Below are positions 1 to 8,212 of a stretch of 64,000 nt of DNA, piece by piece. The number at the start of each line of letters is the position of its first letter. Position 1 is the stretch's first letter. The notes below the pieces were generated by a model. It saw only the letters and a list, made by a program, of their open reading frames with translations. It ran no database searches and had not been told where the DNA came from. This stretch comes from an uncultured Allomuricauda sp. GTDB lineage: Bacteria; Bacteroidota; Bacteroidia; Flavobacteriales; Flavobacteriaceae. The translations under genes and the position numbers were made by a program. The DNA lies in the NCBI RefSeq assembly GCF_947499585.1, contig NZ_CANMOO010000006.1, positions 1-64,000 on the forward strand, in the 5' to 3' direction.

Positions 1-528
1 GTAAGGTTAGTCCAGTCCGCTGCTATTGCGGCATTGTCCACAGAAAAAGCTGTCCCCGTTAGAGTGAGCCCAGTTCCGGCGGTGTAAGTTGTGTCGTTGT
101 CGGTATCGTCCGCAAATCCTGCGGGGATACTGGTAAGGTTAGTCCAGTCCGCTGCTATTGCGGCATTGTCCACAGAAAAAGCTGTCCCCGTTAGAGTGAG
201 CCCAGTTCCGGCGGTGTAAGTTGTGTCGTTGTCGGTATCGTCCGCAAATCCTGCGGGGATACTGGTAAGGTTAGTCCAGTCCGCTGCTATTGCGGCATTG
301 TCCACAGAAAAAGCTGTCCCCGTTAGAGTGAGCCCAGTTCCAGCGGTGTAAGTTGTGTCGTTGTCGGTATCGTCCGCAAATCCTGCGGGGATACTGGTAA
401 GGTTAGTCCAGTCGGGAGTAAGGTTTGCGTTGTCCGCGGAGAAGACTGTTCCAGCGAGTAAGATACCAGCTCCGGCAGTATAGGTTGTATTGTCATCGGT
501 ATCATCTGCAAAGCCGGCAGGGATGTTT
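1..528. repeat. Tandem 132-bp in-frame repeats
   Basis: Units begin at 1, 133, 265 and 397. The first three differ, as far as I can see, at a single base (A at 342 where the others have G). The fourth is diverged, and a partial fifth starts at 529. The period is exactly 44 codons, so copy-number change keeps the reading frame of the surface protein. The array continues past the window edge. The near-identity of the copies far from the N-terminus and the divergence of the copies nearest to it suggest recent duplication or gene conversion. Confidence 0.95.
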
Positions 529-1358
529 ATGATATTGGTCCAGTCAGGGGTAATGTTTACGTTGTCTACCTCCAAGGATCCATCCCCAGCCTGGTTGAGC
601 CCAGTTCCTGCGACGCTAAGGTCTATTTTATCAGCTGTGACAGCATCTGTAGCAAGTTCATCGGTATCTATTCCTCCATCCAAAACATCTAATGTGTAGG
701 GGTCTAGATCGGAACCTGCTCCAAACCTCTCTAAAGACCCTCCTAGAGTTGCATTTAAAATTTCATTTCCAACAACCCCATCAATTTCGGTTACCGTTAT
801 AGCAGATTCATCTATTAAAACCCATTCGGTCCCGTTCCATTGTAAAAGTTCTCCAGTAGCCGTTCCATCTGCCAACTTATTAAAGGATACTGTGGCATCT
901 TGCAATTGAAGACCTGTAATAGAGCCTTCTTGTATATCAACAGAACCATTTATGGATGTATCTACAATATTTTCGCCCCGTATTTCTCCAACTTCAAAAT
1001 TAAAGTTGGTACCATTGGCATCTGGGGTTATAATCATGGTTGGACTAAAATTTACGATGGCATCGGTAGTAAAGGTTTGCTCATCTGGTCGATCACAAAG
1101 ATTGATCCAAAGAGCTCCATCATAAAAATGTACACATTGCGTGTCTGTATTATAGACAACAGCCCCTCTTAAAGGAGATGTGTTTTCCATTTGTATTGTG
1201 GTCATTCTGGTAATGACCAATACCCGGGAGTTGCTCTCCAATTCTAAAACGGATGCAGGATCTAATGTTTGTGGGTTGTCACCAATTTTAATCTGCCCTT
1301 TAAGGGAAGTCGTCGCTAGGAGTAGGCCAAGGACTAAATAAAGAAGTTGTGTTTTCAC
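1..1358 (-). CDS. Secreted repeat-containing surface protein, N-terminal part (gene runs off the left edge)
   Basis: An open frame of more than 450 codons starts at a GTG at 1358 and has no stop before the window edge. An in-frame stop lies just upstream and there is no ATG between, so GTG is the likely start. Residues 1-22 form a signal peptide (Lys-Thr, a Leu-rich core, then KG-QI). Next comes a domain containing GAVVYNTDTQCVHFYDGALW, of the kind that begins many flavobacterial surface or tail-fibre-like proteins. After about residue 250 the chain enters 44-residue repeats with the motifs IPAGFADDTD, TYTAGTGLTL and DWTNL. Low-complexity repeats rich in Asp, Thr and Gly suggest an extracellular stalk or adhesin. 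The C-terminus, where an anchor, an S74-type peptidase domain or a type IX secretion tail would sit, is not visible. Function is inferred only. Confidence 0.8.
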   Translation of the reverse strand, partial: MKTQLLYLVLGLLLATTSLKGQIKIGDNPQTLDPASVLELESNSRVLVITRMTTIQMENTSPLRGAVVYNTDTQCVHFYDGALWINLCDRPDEQTFTTDAIVNFSPTMIITPDANGTNFNFEVGEIRGENIVDTSINGSVDIQEGSITGLQLQDATVSFNKLADGTATGELLQWNGTEWVLIDESAITVTEIDGVVGNEILNATLGGSLERFGAGSDLDPYTLDVLDGGIDTDELATDAVTADKIDLSVAGTGLNQAGDGSLEVDNVNITPDWTNIINIPAGFADDTDDNTTYTAGAGILLAGTVFSADNANLTPDWTNLTSIPAGFADDTDNDTTYTAGTGLTLTGTAFSVDNAAIAADWTNLTSIPAGFADDTDNDTTYTAGTGLTLTGTAFSVDNAAIAADWTNLTSIPAGFADDTDNDTTYTAGTGLTLTGTAFSVDNAAIAADWTNL

Positions 1359-1395
1359 AGTGTTTGAGTATTTGAGGATTTCAAAACGTAAATGG

Positions 1396-1403
1396 CAAAA
1401 CTA
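1396..1403 (-). promoter_or_regulatory. Putative -7 box (TAGTTTTG) of the surface-protein gene
   Basis: The minus strand reads TAGTTTTG, an exact match to the Bacteroidota -7 consensus TAnnTTTG, 37 bases upstream of the GTG start. No convincing TTG -33 box lies at the right distance, so this rests on one short motif. Confidence 0.35.
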
Positions 1404-1573
1404 ACTCTATGACCTGATTATTCTAATTATTACCGTCAAAATACCCTAGTTCAAAGATGAACGGACAACACTGTGTATCAGCTCTTTTTATAGAATTAAC
1501 AAAAGTTTAGAATAGGTTTATTTTTTTATATGCTTCTCAAGGGTTTTCTTTAACTTGAGCTAAATGGCTTTTT

Positions 1574-2314
1574 ATGAAAAACACTATCCTACTTTTATTT
1601 TCCTTTATTTTCTCAATTGCTGCTCTAGCGCAGGATAACAGACAAGTTCTGCGAGGCAAAGTACTGTACAGGGGCAGTAATGTACCCAATGAAAATGTTA
1701 TTAATTCCACTTCTGAAACCGCTACAATTACCAATGATGATGGGCAATTTGTCATTTTGGTTAAAGAAGGTGATCAACTTGTTTTTACTGCGGTGAATTA
1801 TCAGTTGGAAGTGGTTACGATTACCCCAGAAATTTTAAATAACAATAGATTGGTCGTAGAGGTAACGGAAAAAGTGACACAACTGGATGAAGTAGTTATA
1901 ACTCCAGAAAATCAGCAGAAATTTCTAGAAGTAAAAAATGAAAACTTTAAAGGTTTTGAATATGAAATTGACCGTACCACAGAAGTTGAAAACGTTGCTG
2001 AATCCCGCAGTGTACGCGGAATGCGAGACGGAATTAATTTTGTGAATATTTTTAAGGCGATGTTCAATTCCAAGAAGGAAGATGGTGAGGACAAAACGCC
2101 GTTAAAGGTTAGTGAAGTATTGCGCCAAGTGTATGAAGATGAATTTTTTGTGGTTGACCTAAAGTTGCCCCAAGATAAAATAGATGCTTTTTTAATTTAC
2201 TGCGATGATAAAGTACCTTCTCAAACACTTTTGCGAAAGGAGAACGAGTTTCAGTTGATTGACTTTTTAGTGACCCATAGTAAAACATATTTAGCTGAGT
2301 TGGATGAGGATTAA
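1574..2314 (+). CDS. Secreted protein with carboxypeptidase-like regulatory domain, paralogue 1
   Basis: 246 residues. A signal peptide covers residues 1-19 (ends IAALAQ). Residues 24-105 resemble the beta-sandwich regulatory domain found at the N-terminus of TonB-dependent receptors (LRGKVLYRG, TNDDGQFVILVKEGD, LDEVVITP), but no barrel follows. The C-terminal half holds a conserved block (FFVVDLKLPQDKIDAFLIYC) shared with the next gene. The role is unknown; periplasmic or outer-membrane association is likely. The next gene overlaps it by 11 bases, so the two are almost certainly cotranscribed and translationally coupled. Confidence 0.85.
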   Translation: MKNTILLLFSFIFSIAALAQDNRQVLRGKVLYRGSNVPNENVINSTSETATITNDDGQFVILVKEGDQLVFTAVNYQLEVVTITPEILNNNRLVVEVTEKVTQLDEVVITPENQQKFLEVKNENFKGFEYEIDRTTEVENVAESRSVRGMRDGINFVNIFKAMFNSKKEDGEDKTPLKVSEVLRQVYEDEFFVVDLKLPQDKIDAFLIYCDDKVPSQTLLRKENEFQLIDFLVTHSKTYLAELDED

Positions 2315-3092
2315 GCTCCTTTTTTCATTGTTGTTTTTGGTTGCTTTTTCGGTTAGTGCCCAACAAAAGGAATTAAGAGGAAAAGTTTATAGCAAAGGCA
2401 AAGATGTTGTTGGGGTTGTTGTGCAGAATATTACTACCGAAAAGGCGGTAATCACTGATATTGATGGAAACTTTTCCATTTTGATAAAACTGAACGATAC
2501 CCTTGTATTTTCCGCTGTTCAGTTTAAAAGAAAAATTTTACCGGTTAATGAAGTGCTTTTCAATACAAGTTTTATAACAGTTCCTTTGGAAGAATTTGTA
2601 AATGAGCTAAGTGAAGTAGTGGTGAAACCTTATGATCTTTCTGGAGATTTAGGGCAAGATTTGGGTGGATTACAATTGGAAAAAGATGTGAGTGCGGAGG
2701 CGTTGGGACTGCCAAATGCCCATCAAAAAATACCATCACAAAGTCAACGTAAACTACAACAAGCTACTTTTGGAAAATTTAATGTGGGTATGATTTTAAC
2801 CCCACCTTTGGATCCTATCATCAATGCTATTACTGGACGGACAAAAATGCTGAAGAATAGGGTCAAGGTAGATAAGGCCTATGCAAGAACACAAAGAGTC
2901 CAAGATTTTTATGTTGACTCCCTTTTTGTGGTCACCTTAAAAATTCCTTCGGAAAAAATTGAGGATTTTATGTATTTCTGTGAAGTTGATGAGCAATTTC
3001 AGCAGACGGTGGATTCAAAGGATAAATTAAAGTTGTGGGATTTTCTAGTTTTGAAGAGTCGGGCCTATCGAAAAAACAATAGTCTTGATTGA
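2304..3092 (+). CDS. Secreted protein with carboxypeptidase-like regulatory domain, paralogue 2
   Basis: 262 residues, with a signal peptide ending FSVSAQ. It has the same plan as its upstream neighbour: regulatory domain (LRGKVYSKGKDVVGV, TDIDGNFSILIKLND, LSEVVVKP), then a C-terminal block with LFVVTLKIPSEKIEDFMYFC. The C-terminal match shows that the pair arose by tandem duplication and then diverged. The start overlaps the end of the upstream gene by 11 bases. No catalytic residues are recognisable. The products may act together, for instance as partners of the M1 peptidase encoded downstream, but that is inferred from position only. Confidence 0.85.
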   Translation: MRIKLLFSLLFLVAFSVSAQQKELRGKVYSKGKDVVGVVVQNITTEKAVITDIDGNFSILIKLNDTLVFSAVQFKRKILPVNEVLFNTSFITVPLEEFVNELSEVVVKPYDLSGDLGQDLGGLQLEKDVSAEALGLPNAHQKIPSQSQRKLQQATFGKFNVGMILTPPLDPIINAITGRTKMLKNRVKVDKAYARTQRVQDFYVDSLFVVTLKIPSEKIEDFMYFCEVDEQFQQTVDSKDKLKLWDFLVLKSRAYRKNNSLD

Positions 3093-3185
3093 TTCATAAT
3101 TTGGCATGTGGTTTGTACAGTTTGGATTGAAAGAATTATTCGGAAAATAGTGTAACATCATAATTGTTACCAAGTCTATTAAGAT

Positions 3186-3704
3186 ATGATGAATTTGAAA
3201 GTAGTAAGAAACATGGTTTTGCCAATAATGGCAGGGCTATTTTTGTCTTTTACCGTAGCACATAAGTTTTATGTAAGTGTGACCAATGTGGTGTATTCAG
3301 AAAAAAATGACTCATTTCAGATTACGAGTCGCATTTTTATTGATGATTTAGAGGAGCTTTTAAAAGAGCGTTACGACATTAATGCTAAGTTGGCCACCAA
3401 CGATGAGACCAAAGTTTCTGATGAATACATTAAAAAATATTTTAAAGCAAAATTCGCCATAGAACTTAATGGGGAAATAGCAGAGTATACGTTTTTAGGT
3501 AAAGAGTACGATAATGATGTGGTACTTTGCTACTTAGAATTGACCGATGTAAATTTTTCTGAACTAAAGTCAATATCCGTCCAAAATGAAATCCTAACCG
3601 ATATGTTCGAAGAACAGCAAAATGTTGTCCATATAAAATGGAATGGACAAAAGAAGAGTTTTGTGCTGATCAAAGAGAATAATAAAGGAATGTTAAACTT
3701 ATAA
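3186..3704 (+). CDS. DUF6702-like secreted protein
   Basis: 172 residues starting with a membrane-type signal (MVLPIMAGLFLSFTVAHKF). The sequence HKFYVSVTNVVYSEKNDSFQ followed by RIFIDDLEELL is typical of the family I know as DUF6702, usually found just upstream of an M1 peptidase gene in Flavobacteriaceae, as here (61 bases apart). Nothing suggests an enzymatic function. Two ATGs stand in tandem at 3186 and 3189 and either could be used. The family assignment is from memory of the motif and is fairly firm; the role is unknown. Confidence 0.8.
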   Translation: MMNLKVVRNMVLPIMAGLFLSFTVAHKFYVSVTNVVYSEKNDSFQITSRIFIDDLEELLKERYDINAKLATNDETKVSDEYIKKYFKAKFAIELNGEIAEYTFLGKEYDNDVVLCYLELTDVNFSELKSISVQNEILTDMFEEQQNVVHIKWNGQKKSFVLIKENNKGMLNL

Positions 3705-3765
3705 CTAATCCTTAACAATTGGTTAAAAAAAAGTTATTTTTCAACGTTTTAAAATCAAAAAGAAA

Positions 3766-6081
3766 ATGAACAAAATCAAGTATTATTTTGCTTCTATGTT
3801 GTTCCTTTTTGGCGCTATGGCCATAGCACAGGAAGAGGAGGAAGTCAAAGAAGGGCGAGACCCAGGCCATTACAATCAAAGCAGGTTTAAACAGTTGTAC
3901 GAGGAGTTCGCTACTCCGAACACATATCGCTCCGCCTCAGGAGCCCCTGGCCCAGATTATTATCAGCAACGGGCAGATTATGATATGAATATTGAATTGG
4001 ACGATAAAAACTCCAAAATATATGGTGAAGAAACGATTACCTATTTTAATAATTCTCCGGACAATTTAGAGTTCCTTTGGGTGCAATTGGATCAAAATGT
4101 TCGTGCTAAGGATTCTAAATCCCCATTAAGGGATGGCAACGGTGTAAACTTTGCTTATACAACTGGAAACTTCGCAAATACTTATGTTAGTGAACCTTTT
4201 GATGGTGGTTTCAATATTGAATATGTGAAAGATGCCAATGGCAGACCTTTATCATACACCATAAACCAAACCATGATGCGGTTGAATATTCCTCAACCTC
4301 TAAAAAGTGGGGAGCAAATTTCTTTTTCTATTAAGTGGTGGTACAATATTAACGATCATGTTAATGGAAGAGGACGTTCAGGTTATGAATATTTTCCAAA
4401 AGATGGAAATCGTGCCTATGTAATTGCACAATTCTTCCCGCGTATGGCAGTATATAGCGATGTGGAAGGATGGCAGAACCACCAATTTTGGGGCAGTGGA
4501 GAATTTGCACTTCCATTTGGCAACTATAATGTAAACATCACTGTTCCTGCTGATCATGTTTTAGATGCCACAGGAGTATTGCAGAACAGAAAAGAAGTCT
4601 TCTCAAAAGATATGATGAAGCGATACGAAATGGCCAAGAAGTCTTATGATAAACCAGTGGTCATAGTAACGCAAGAAGAGGCGGAAGCTGCAGAAAAAGG
4701 CTTTTCAGAAAAGAAAAAGACTTGGAAATTTAAAGCTACCAATGTACGTGATTATGGTTTTGCAACTTCCCGAAAGTTTGTTTGGGATATGCAAGCTGTA
4801 AAGATTGGCAGTAAAGACGTAATGGCTGTTTCATTATATCCAAAAGAAGGAAACCCGCTTTGGGAAGAACAATCAACCAAAGCAGTTGCACAAACTTTAA
4901 AAACGTACTCTAAGCACACGTTTGACTATCCTTACCACAAAGCGATTTCTGTACATGCAAAAAATCAAGGGATGGAGTATCCAATGATATGTTGGAACTA
5001 CGGACGTCCTAATGAAGACGGTACTTATTCTGATAGAACAAAATATGGGATGATCAGCGTTATCATTCATGAAGTAGGTCATAACTTCTTCCCAATGATT
5101 GTAAACTCTGATGAACGTCAGTGGGGTTGGATGGATGAAGGTTTAGATACTTTTATGCAGTATTTAGCAGAGCAGGAGTTCGGTAAAAACTATCCAGAAG
5201 TGATCGCTCCCAATGGTAACTACCCATCTCGTAGAGGGGAACCTTCTAAAATAGTACCGTACATGAGCGGGGATCAAAGCCATATTTCACCCATTATGTC
5301 GAACCCAGAAAATGTATATCAACTTGGGCCAAATGCATATGGAAAGCCGGCTACAGCTTTAAATATTTTGAGAGAAACGGTTATGGGCAAAGAATTGTTT
5401 GACCATGCATTTAAAACCTATGCACAACGTTGGAAATTTAAACATCCTACCCCAGAAGACTTCTTTAGAACCTTAGAAGATGCATCTGCAGTAGATTTAG
5501 ACTGGTATTGGAGAGGTTGGTTCTACACCACGGATTATGTGGATATTGGTGTTAAGGGGGTGAAAAAATACTTTGTTTCTGATAAGCCTACCAAAGAAAT
5601 GGAAAAATATATGGCTGACAGGAATTTAACGGAAGCTGATTTGCCACCATTGGTATATTTAGCAGAAGAGGACAGTGAAGATTTTTCTCCGGAGTTAAAA
5701 GGGAAGTCACCAACAGAAACTTCTCAAAACTTGAAGGAATTTATGATGGACAACATGACCGAAGCTGAAAGAGCAGAGGTTGAGGAACCTAAATATTTCT
5801 ACGAAGTAACTTTTGACAAACCGGGAGGTATTCCAATGCCATTGATTGTTGAATACACTTATGCAGACGGAAGCAAGGAAAATATTACATACCCTGCCGA
5901 AATTTGGAGAAAGAATGATGCCGAAGTAAAACGTGTTATTTCTTCACAAAAAGAATTGGTTGGCATTGTAGTAGATCCAAAATTAGAGACCGCAGACATT
6001 GATACTGCCAATAATTCTTGGCCAATTAAAGATGAGAAATCTGACTTTGATAAATTCAAAGAAAATATTAAAGGCAAGTAA
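3766..6081 (+). CDS. M1 family zinc metallopeptidase, secreted
   Basis: 771 residues. A signal peptide ends AMAIAQ. The gluzincin motif HEVGH is at residues 435-439, with the third zinc ligand Glu at 458 inside WMDEG, so HEXXH-X18-E is intact. The substrate-binding GXMEN-like motif appears as GMEYP about 50 residues earlier. An N-terminal beta-sandwich precedes the catalytic domain and a long C-terminal region follows. The enzyme should be an aminopeptidase trimming peptides in the periplasm or at the surface. It is the last gene of the 1574-6081 run and is followed by a clear terminator. Confidence is high for family, low for substrate. Confidence 0.93.
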   Translation: MNKIKYYFASMLFLFGAMAIAQEEEEVKEGRDPGHYNQSRFKQLYEEFATPNTYRSASGAPGPDYYQQRADYDMNIELDDKNSKIYGEETITYFNNSPDNLEFLWVQLDQNVRAKDSKSPLRDGNGVNFAYTTGNFANTYVSEPFDGGFNIEYVKDANGRPLSYTINQTMMRLNIPQPLKSGEQISFSIKWWYNINDHVNGRGRSGYEYFPKDGNRAYVIAQFFPRMAVYSDVEGWQNHQFWGSGEFALPFGNYNVNITVPADHVLDATGVLQNRKEVFSKDMMKRYEMAKKSYDKPVVIVTQEEAEAAEKGFSEKKKTWKFKATNVRDYGFATSRKFVWDMQAVKIGSKDVMAVSLYPKEGNPLWEEQSTKAVAQTLKTYSKHTFDYPYHKAISVHAKNQGMEYPMICWNYGRPNEDGTYSDRTKYGMISVIIHEVGHNFFPMIVNSDERQWGWMDEGLDTFMQYLAEQEFGKNYPEVIAPNGNYPSRRGEPSKIVPYMSGDQSHISPIMSNPENVYQLGPNAYGKPATALNILRETVMGKELFDHAFKTYAQRWKFKHPTPEDFFRTLEDASAVDLDWYWRGWFYTTDYVDIGVKGVKKYFVSDKPTKEMEKYMADRNLTEADLPPLVYLAEEDSEDFSPELKGKSPTETSQNLKEFMMDNMTEAERAEVEEPKYFYEVTFDKPGGIPMPLIVEYTYADGSKENITYPAEIWRKNDAEVKRVISSQKELVGIVVDPKLETADIDTANNSWPIKDEKSDFDKFKENIKGK

Positions 6082-6102
6082 TAACTCAAAATGAATGTTA
6101 AG

Positions 6103-6130
6103 AGCCCTGTGATTTCACAGGGCTTTTTTT
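6103..6130 (+). terminator. Rho-independent terminator after the M1 peptidase gene
   Basis: A perfect 9-bp stem (AGCCCTGTG / CACAGGGCT) with loop ATTT is followed by a run of seven T. It lies 22 bases after the stop codon and before tatA. Confidence 0.9.
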
Positions 6131-6151
6131 ATTTTACTACCAAGTTCTCAT

Positions 6152-6159
6152 TATATTTG
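6152..6159 (+). promoter_or_regulatory. Putative -7 box (TATATTTG) four bases before the tatA start codon
   Basis: TATATTTG matches TAnnTTTG exactly and lies between the upstream terminator and tatA. Only four bases separate it from the ATG, so a transcript started here would be leaderless or nearly so. No TTG -33 box is evident. Confidence 0.4.
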
Positions 6160-6163
6160 TTCT

Positions 6164-6442
6164 ATGCATTTTCTATTTATAAGCGGCGCAGAAATCTTTT
6201 TTATCCTCTTTATAGTGGTGATGGTCTTTGGTGCGGATAAAATCCCAGGAATTGCCAAAGGACTGGGTAAGGGAATGCGTCAATTACGTGATGCCACAGA
6301 TGATATCAAGCGAGAAATTCAAAAAAGCGCTGAAAAGCAGGGTATTGACACGGATTTCACAAAAGATATCAGGAAAGAAATTAATGAAGTCAAGAAAAAT
6401 GTAGAGGAGGTTACCGGTGCCGTTAAAAGAAGCACTAAATAA
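6164..6442 (+). CDS. tatA: Twin-arginine translocase subunit TatA/TatE
   Basis: 92 residues. One N-terminal transmembrane helix (about residues 8-22) leads into the hinge VFGADKIPGIAKGLGKGMR, then an amphipathic helix and a charged tail, the TatA plan. TatA oligomers form the passage for folded proteins with twin-arginine signals. No tatC lies in the window. The conserved FISGAEIF start supports this ATG. The next gene begins 3 bases after the stop, so tatA and the PAP2 gene form an operon. Confidence 0.92.
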   Translation: MHFLFISGAEIFFILFIVVMVFGADKIPGIAKGLGKGMRQLRDATDDIKREIQKSAEKQGIDTDFTKDIRKEINEVKKNVEEVTGAVKRSTK

Positions 6443-6445
6443 CCC

Positions 6446-7030
6446 ATGTTAGAGAAACTTCTTAAATGGGATAGGGACACCTTTATTTACTTCAATGGAT
6501 TAGGTGTTGAGGAGTATGATTTTTTCTGGTCAACCATTACCAACATTACCACATGGATTCCCTTATTTCTATTGCTCATAGTACTTCTTATATTGAAATT
6601 TCCAAAGAAAGAGGCATTTTATAAGCTAATGACCATTTTTGGATTGGTATTTTTTATCATTATTGTTACGCACTTGACCAAAACATGGGTAGGACGTCTT
6701 CGACCTAATAATGCAGAAGAAATTAATACTTTGATCCGTATTTTAAAAAGCCCTACAGACTACAGTTTTTTTTCAGGACATGCTGCAAGTTCTTTTTCAA
6801 TAACCGTTTTGGTCTTTCTTTTTCTTAGGAAAAAGGTCAGATGGTTGGTTTTGTTTTTTATATGGCCATTGCTATTTGCAATAAGTAGAATATATGTGGG
6901 CGTTCATTATCCTCTAGATATCATAGTAGGAGCTTTAGTTGGTATTTTAACTGGACTACTTTTTTACAAATTGTACAACCGTTTTATTTTACCCTACTCA
7001 GAGTCAATCCATCCCTCACCGGAAGAATAA
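6446..7030 (+). CDS. PAP2-family membrane phosphatase
   Basis: 194 residues with about five hydrophobic helices. The three motifs of the acid phosphatase/PAP2 superfamily are present: KTWVGRLRP, FFSGHAAS and SRIYVGVHYPLD, giving the catalytic His-Arg-His set. The likely substrates are lipid phosphates such as undecaprenyl pyrophosphate or phosphatidylglycerophosphate; the sequence does not say which. It follows tatA by 3 bases. The last 47 bases overlap the 3' end of the convergent O-methyltransferase gene. Confidence 0.9.
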   Translation: MLEKLLKWDRDTFIYFNGLGVEEYDFFWSTITNITTWIPLFLLLIVLLILKFPKKEAFYKLMTIFGLVFFIIIVTHLTKTWVGRLRPNNAEEINTLIRILKSPTDYSFFSGHAASSFSITVLVFLFLRKKVRWLVLFFIWPLLFAISRIYVGVHYPLDIIVGALVGILTGLLFYKLYNRFILPYSESIHPSPEE

Positions 7031-7625
7031 CGGTTTCAACCCTAGGGTCATTTTTTAGCTTTTGGTTGTAGTCAATCAGAACAGCAGTGGCTTTATCAGA
7101 TTTAGCTAAGGGCTCCACAACTTTTCCGGACCATAAAACATTATCAGAAAGAATAATACTGCCAGATCTTGTTTTTTTGATTGCTGCCTCAAAATAGGCA
7201 TCATAATTTACCTTTTGCGCATCAATAAAGATTAGGTCAAAGCATAGGTCTAGCGTTGGAACAATATCCAAGGCATCACCAGTATGTTGTACAATCTGAG
7301 TTCCATAACCACTTTTATCAAAATACTTTCGCTGTAAATCATGTAACTCCTCATTTACCTCAATAGTATGTAATTCGCCCGTTTGTTGCAGCCCTTCAGC
7401 CAAGCAGATAGCAGAATAGCCAGTATAGGTGCCAATTTCAAGAATATTTTTGGGAGATGTGATTTTTGAGAGCAAGCTCAGCACCCTTCCTTGAAAGTGT
7501 CCGGTGATCATTCTAGGTTGTACAACTTTTAAATGGGTCTCCCTTGTTAGCTCCGTGAGAATTTCAGGTTCTGCCTCAGAGTTTTCAATGATATAATTTT
7601 CCAATATGGGTGATAGGAAATGCAT
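6984..7625 (-). CDS. Class I SAM-dependent O-methyltransferase (caffeoyl-CoA OMT-like)
   Basis: 213 residues. The SAM-binding motif ILEIGTYTGYSAICLAEGL is near residue 62, FDLIFIDAQKVNYDAYF supplies the metal-binding Asp region, and the C-terminus LPVRDGLTLSRVK is the family's usual ending. That confirms the stop and so confirms the 47-base tail-to-tail overlap with the PAP2 gene. The family methylates hydroxyls of small catechol-like compounds with Mg2+; the physiological substrate in flavobacteria is not known to me. Confidence 0.9.
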   Translation of the reverse strand: MHFLSPILENYIIENSEAEPEILTELTRETHLKVVQPRMITGHFQGRVLSLLSKITSPKNILEIGTYTGYSAICLAEGLQQTGELHTIEVNEELHDLQRKYFDKSGYGTQIVQHTGDALDIVPTLDLCFDLIFIDAQKVNYDAYFEAAIKKTRSGSIILSDNVLWSGKVVEPLAKSDKATAVLIDYNQKLKNDPRVETVILPVRDGLTLSRVK

Positions 7626-7688
7626 GCTTAAATTTTCGTAAAAATATAGAAAAGAACTACATTAGAATTTCACTTTTTAATTAAATGG

Positions 7689-8159
7689 ATGATTATGACA
7701 TCACCAGATTTTAAGTTAAGAAATGCAACCTTGGAGGATTTGCCAATTCTTTTGGATTTTGAACAAGAACTCATTACGGCAGAACGCCCTTTTGATGTTA
7801 CTTTAAAGGAAGATCCTATTAGTTACTATGACCTAAAACAAATAGTACTAGATGAGAATTCTTGTGTTTTGGTAGTCGAAATAGAGGGACGGGTGGTAGC
7901 ATCTGGATATGCAGTTCCCAAAAAAGCGAGACACTATCTTGACCATGAATATTATGCATACCTGGGCTTCATGTTCACCCATCAAGATTTTAGGGGAAAA
8001 GGTATCAATGCAAAAATTGTGGAAGAATTGAAAGATTGGTCAAAATCAAAAGGATATAAAGAAGTTAGGTTGACCGTCTATGAAGATAATATTCCAGCAA
8101 TAAAGGCTTATGAAAAAGTAGGCTTTAAAAAACACCTTATTGAAATGCGATTAGAGTGA
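7689..8159 (+). CDS. GNAT family N-acetyltransferase
   Basis: 156 residues. The acetyl-CoA site is readable in DFRGKGINAKIVEELKDWSK (R/Q-x-x-G-x-G/A), and the C-terminal AIKAYEKVGFKKHLIEMRL is the usual GNAT beta6/7 ending. Two start choices (7689 or ATG 7695) differ by two residues. The substrate cannot be told from sequence. It is a short free-standing gene before kynU. Confidence 0.88.
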   Translation: MIMTSPDFKLRNATLEDLPILLDFEQELITAERPFDVTLKEDPISYYDLKQIVLDENSCVLVVEIEGRVVASGYAVPKKARHYLDHEYYAYLGFMFTHQDFRGKGINAKIVEELKDWSKSKGYKEVRLTVYEDNIPAIKAYEKVGFKKHLIEMRLE

Positions 8160-8189
8160 ATTACACAAATTAAATAAGCCCACAAATTG

Positions 8190-8197
8190 TATTTTTG
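8190..8197 (+). promoter_or_regulatory. Putative -7 box (TATTTTTG) of kynU
   Basis: An exact TAnnTTTG match ends 15 bases before the ATG at 8213. The TTG inside this box could be mistaken for a start codon of a longer kynU frame; its promoter-like context argues for the ATG. Confidence 0.45.
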
Positions 8198-8212
8198 AAA
8201 CAAACCAAAACT

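Noticed and set aside
1-528. CRISPR array
   Set aside because: The repeats are 132 bp with no spacers and are translated in frame.
323-1172. Short open frames on both strands at the left edge
   Set aside because: They are shadows of the long minus-strand repeat-protein frame, which has a signal peptide and repeat logic.
8195-8212. TTG start of a longer kynU
   Set aside because: The TTG is part of the -7-like box TATTTTTG; the ATG at 8213 gives the normal N-terminus.
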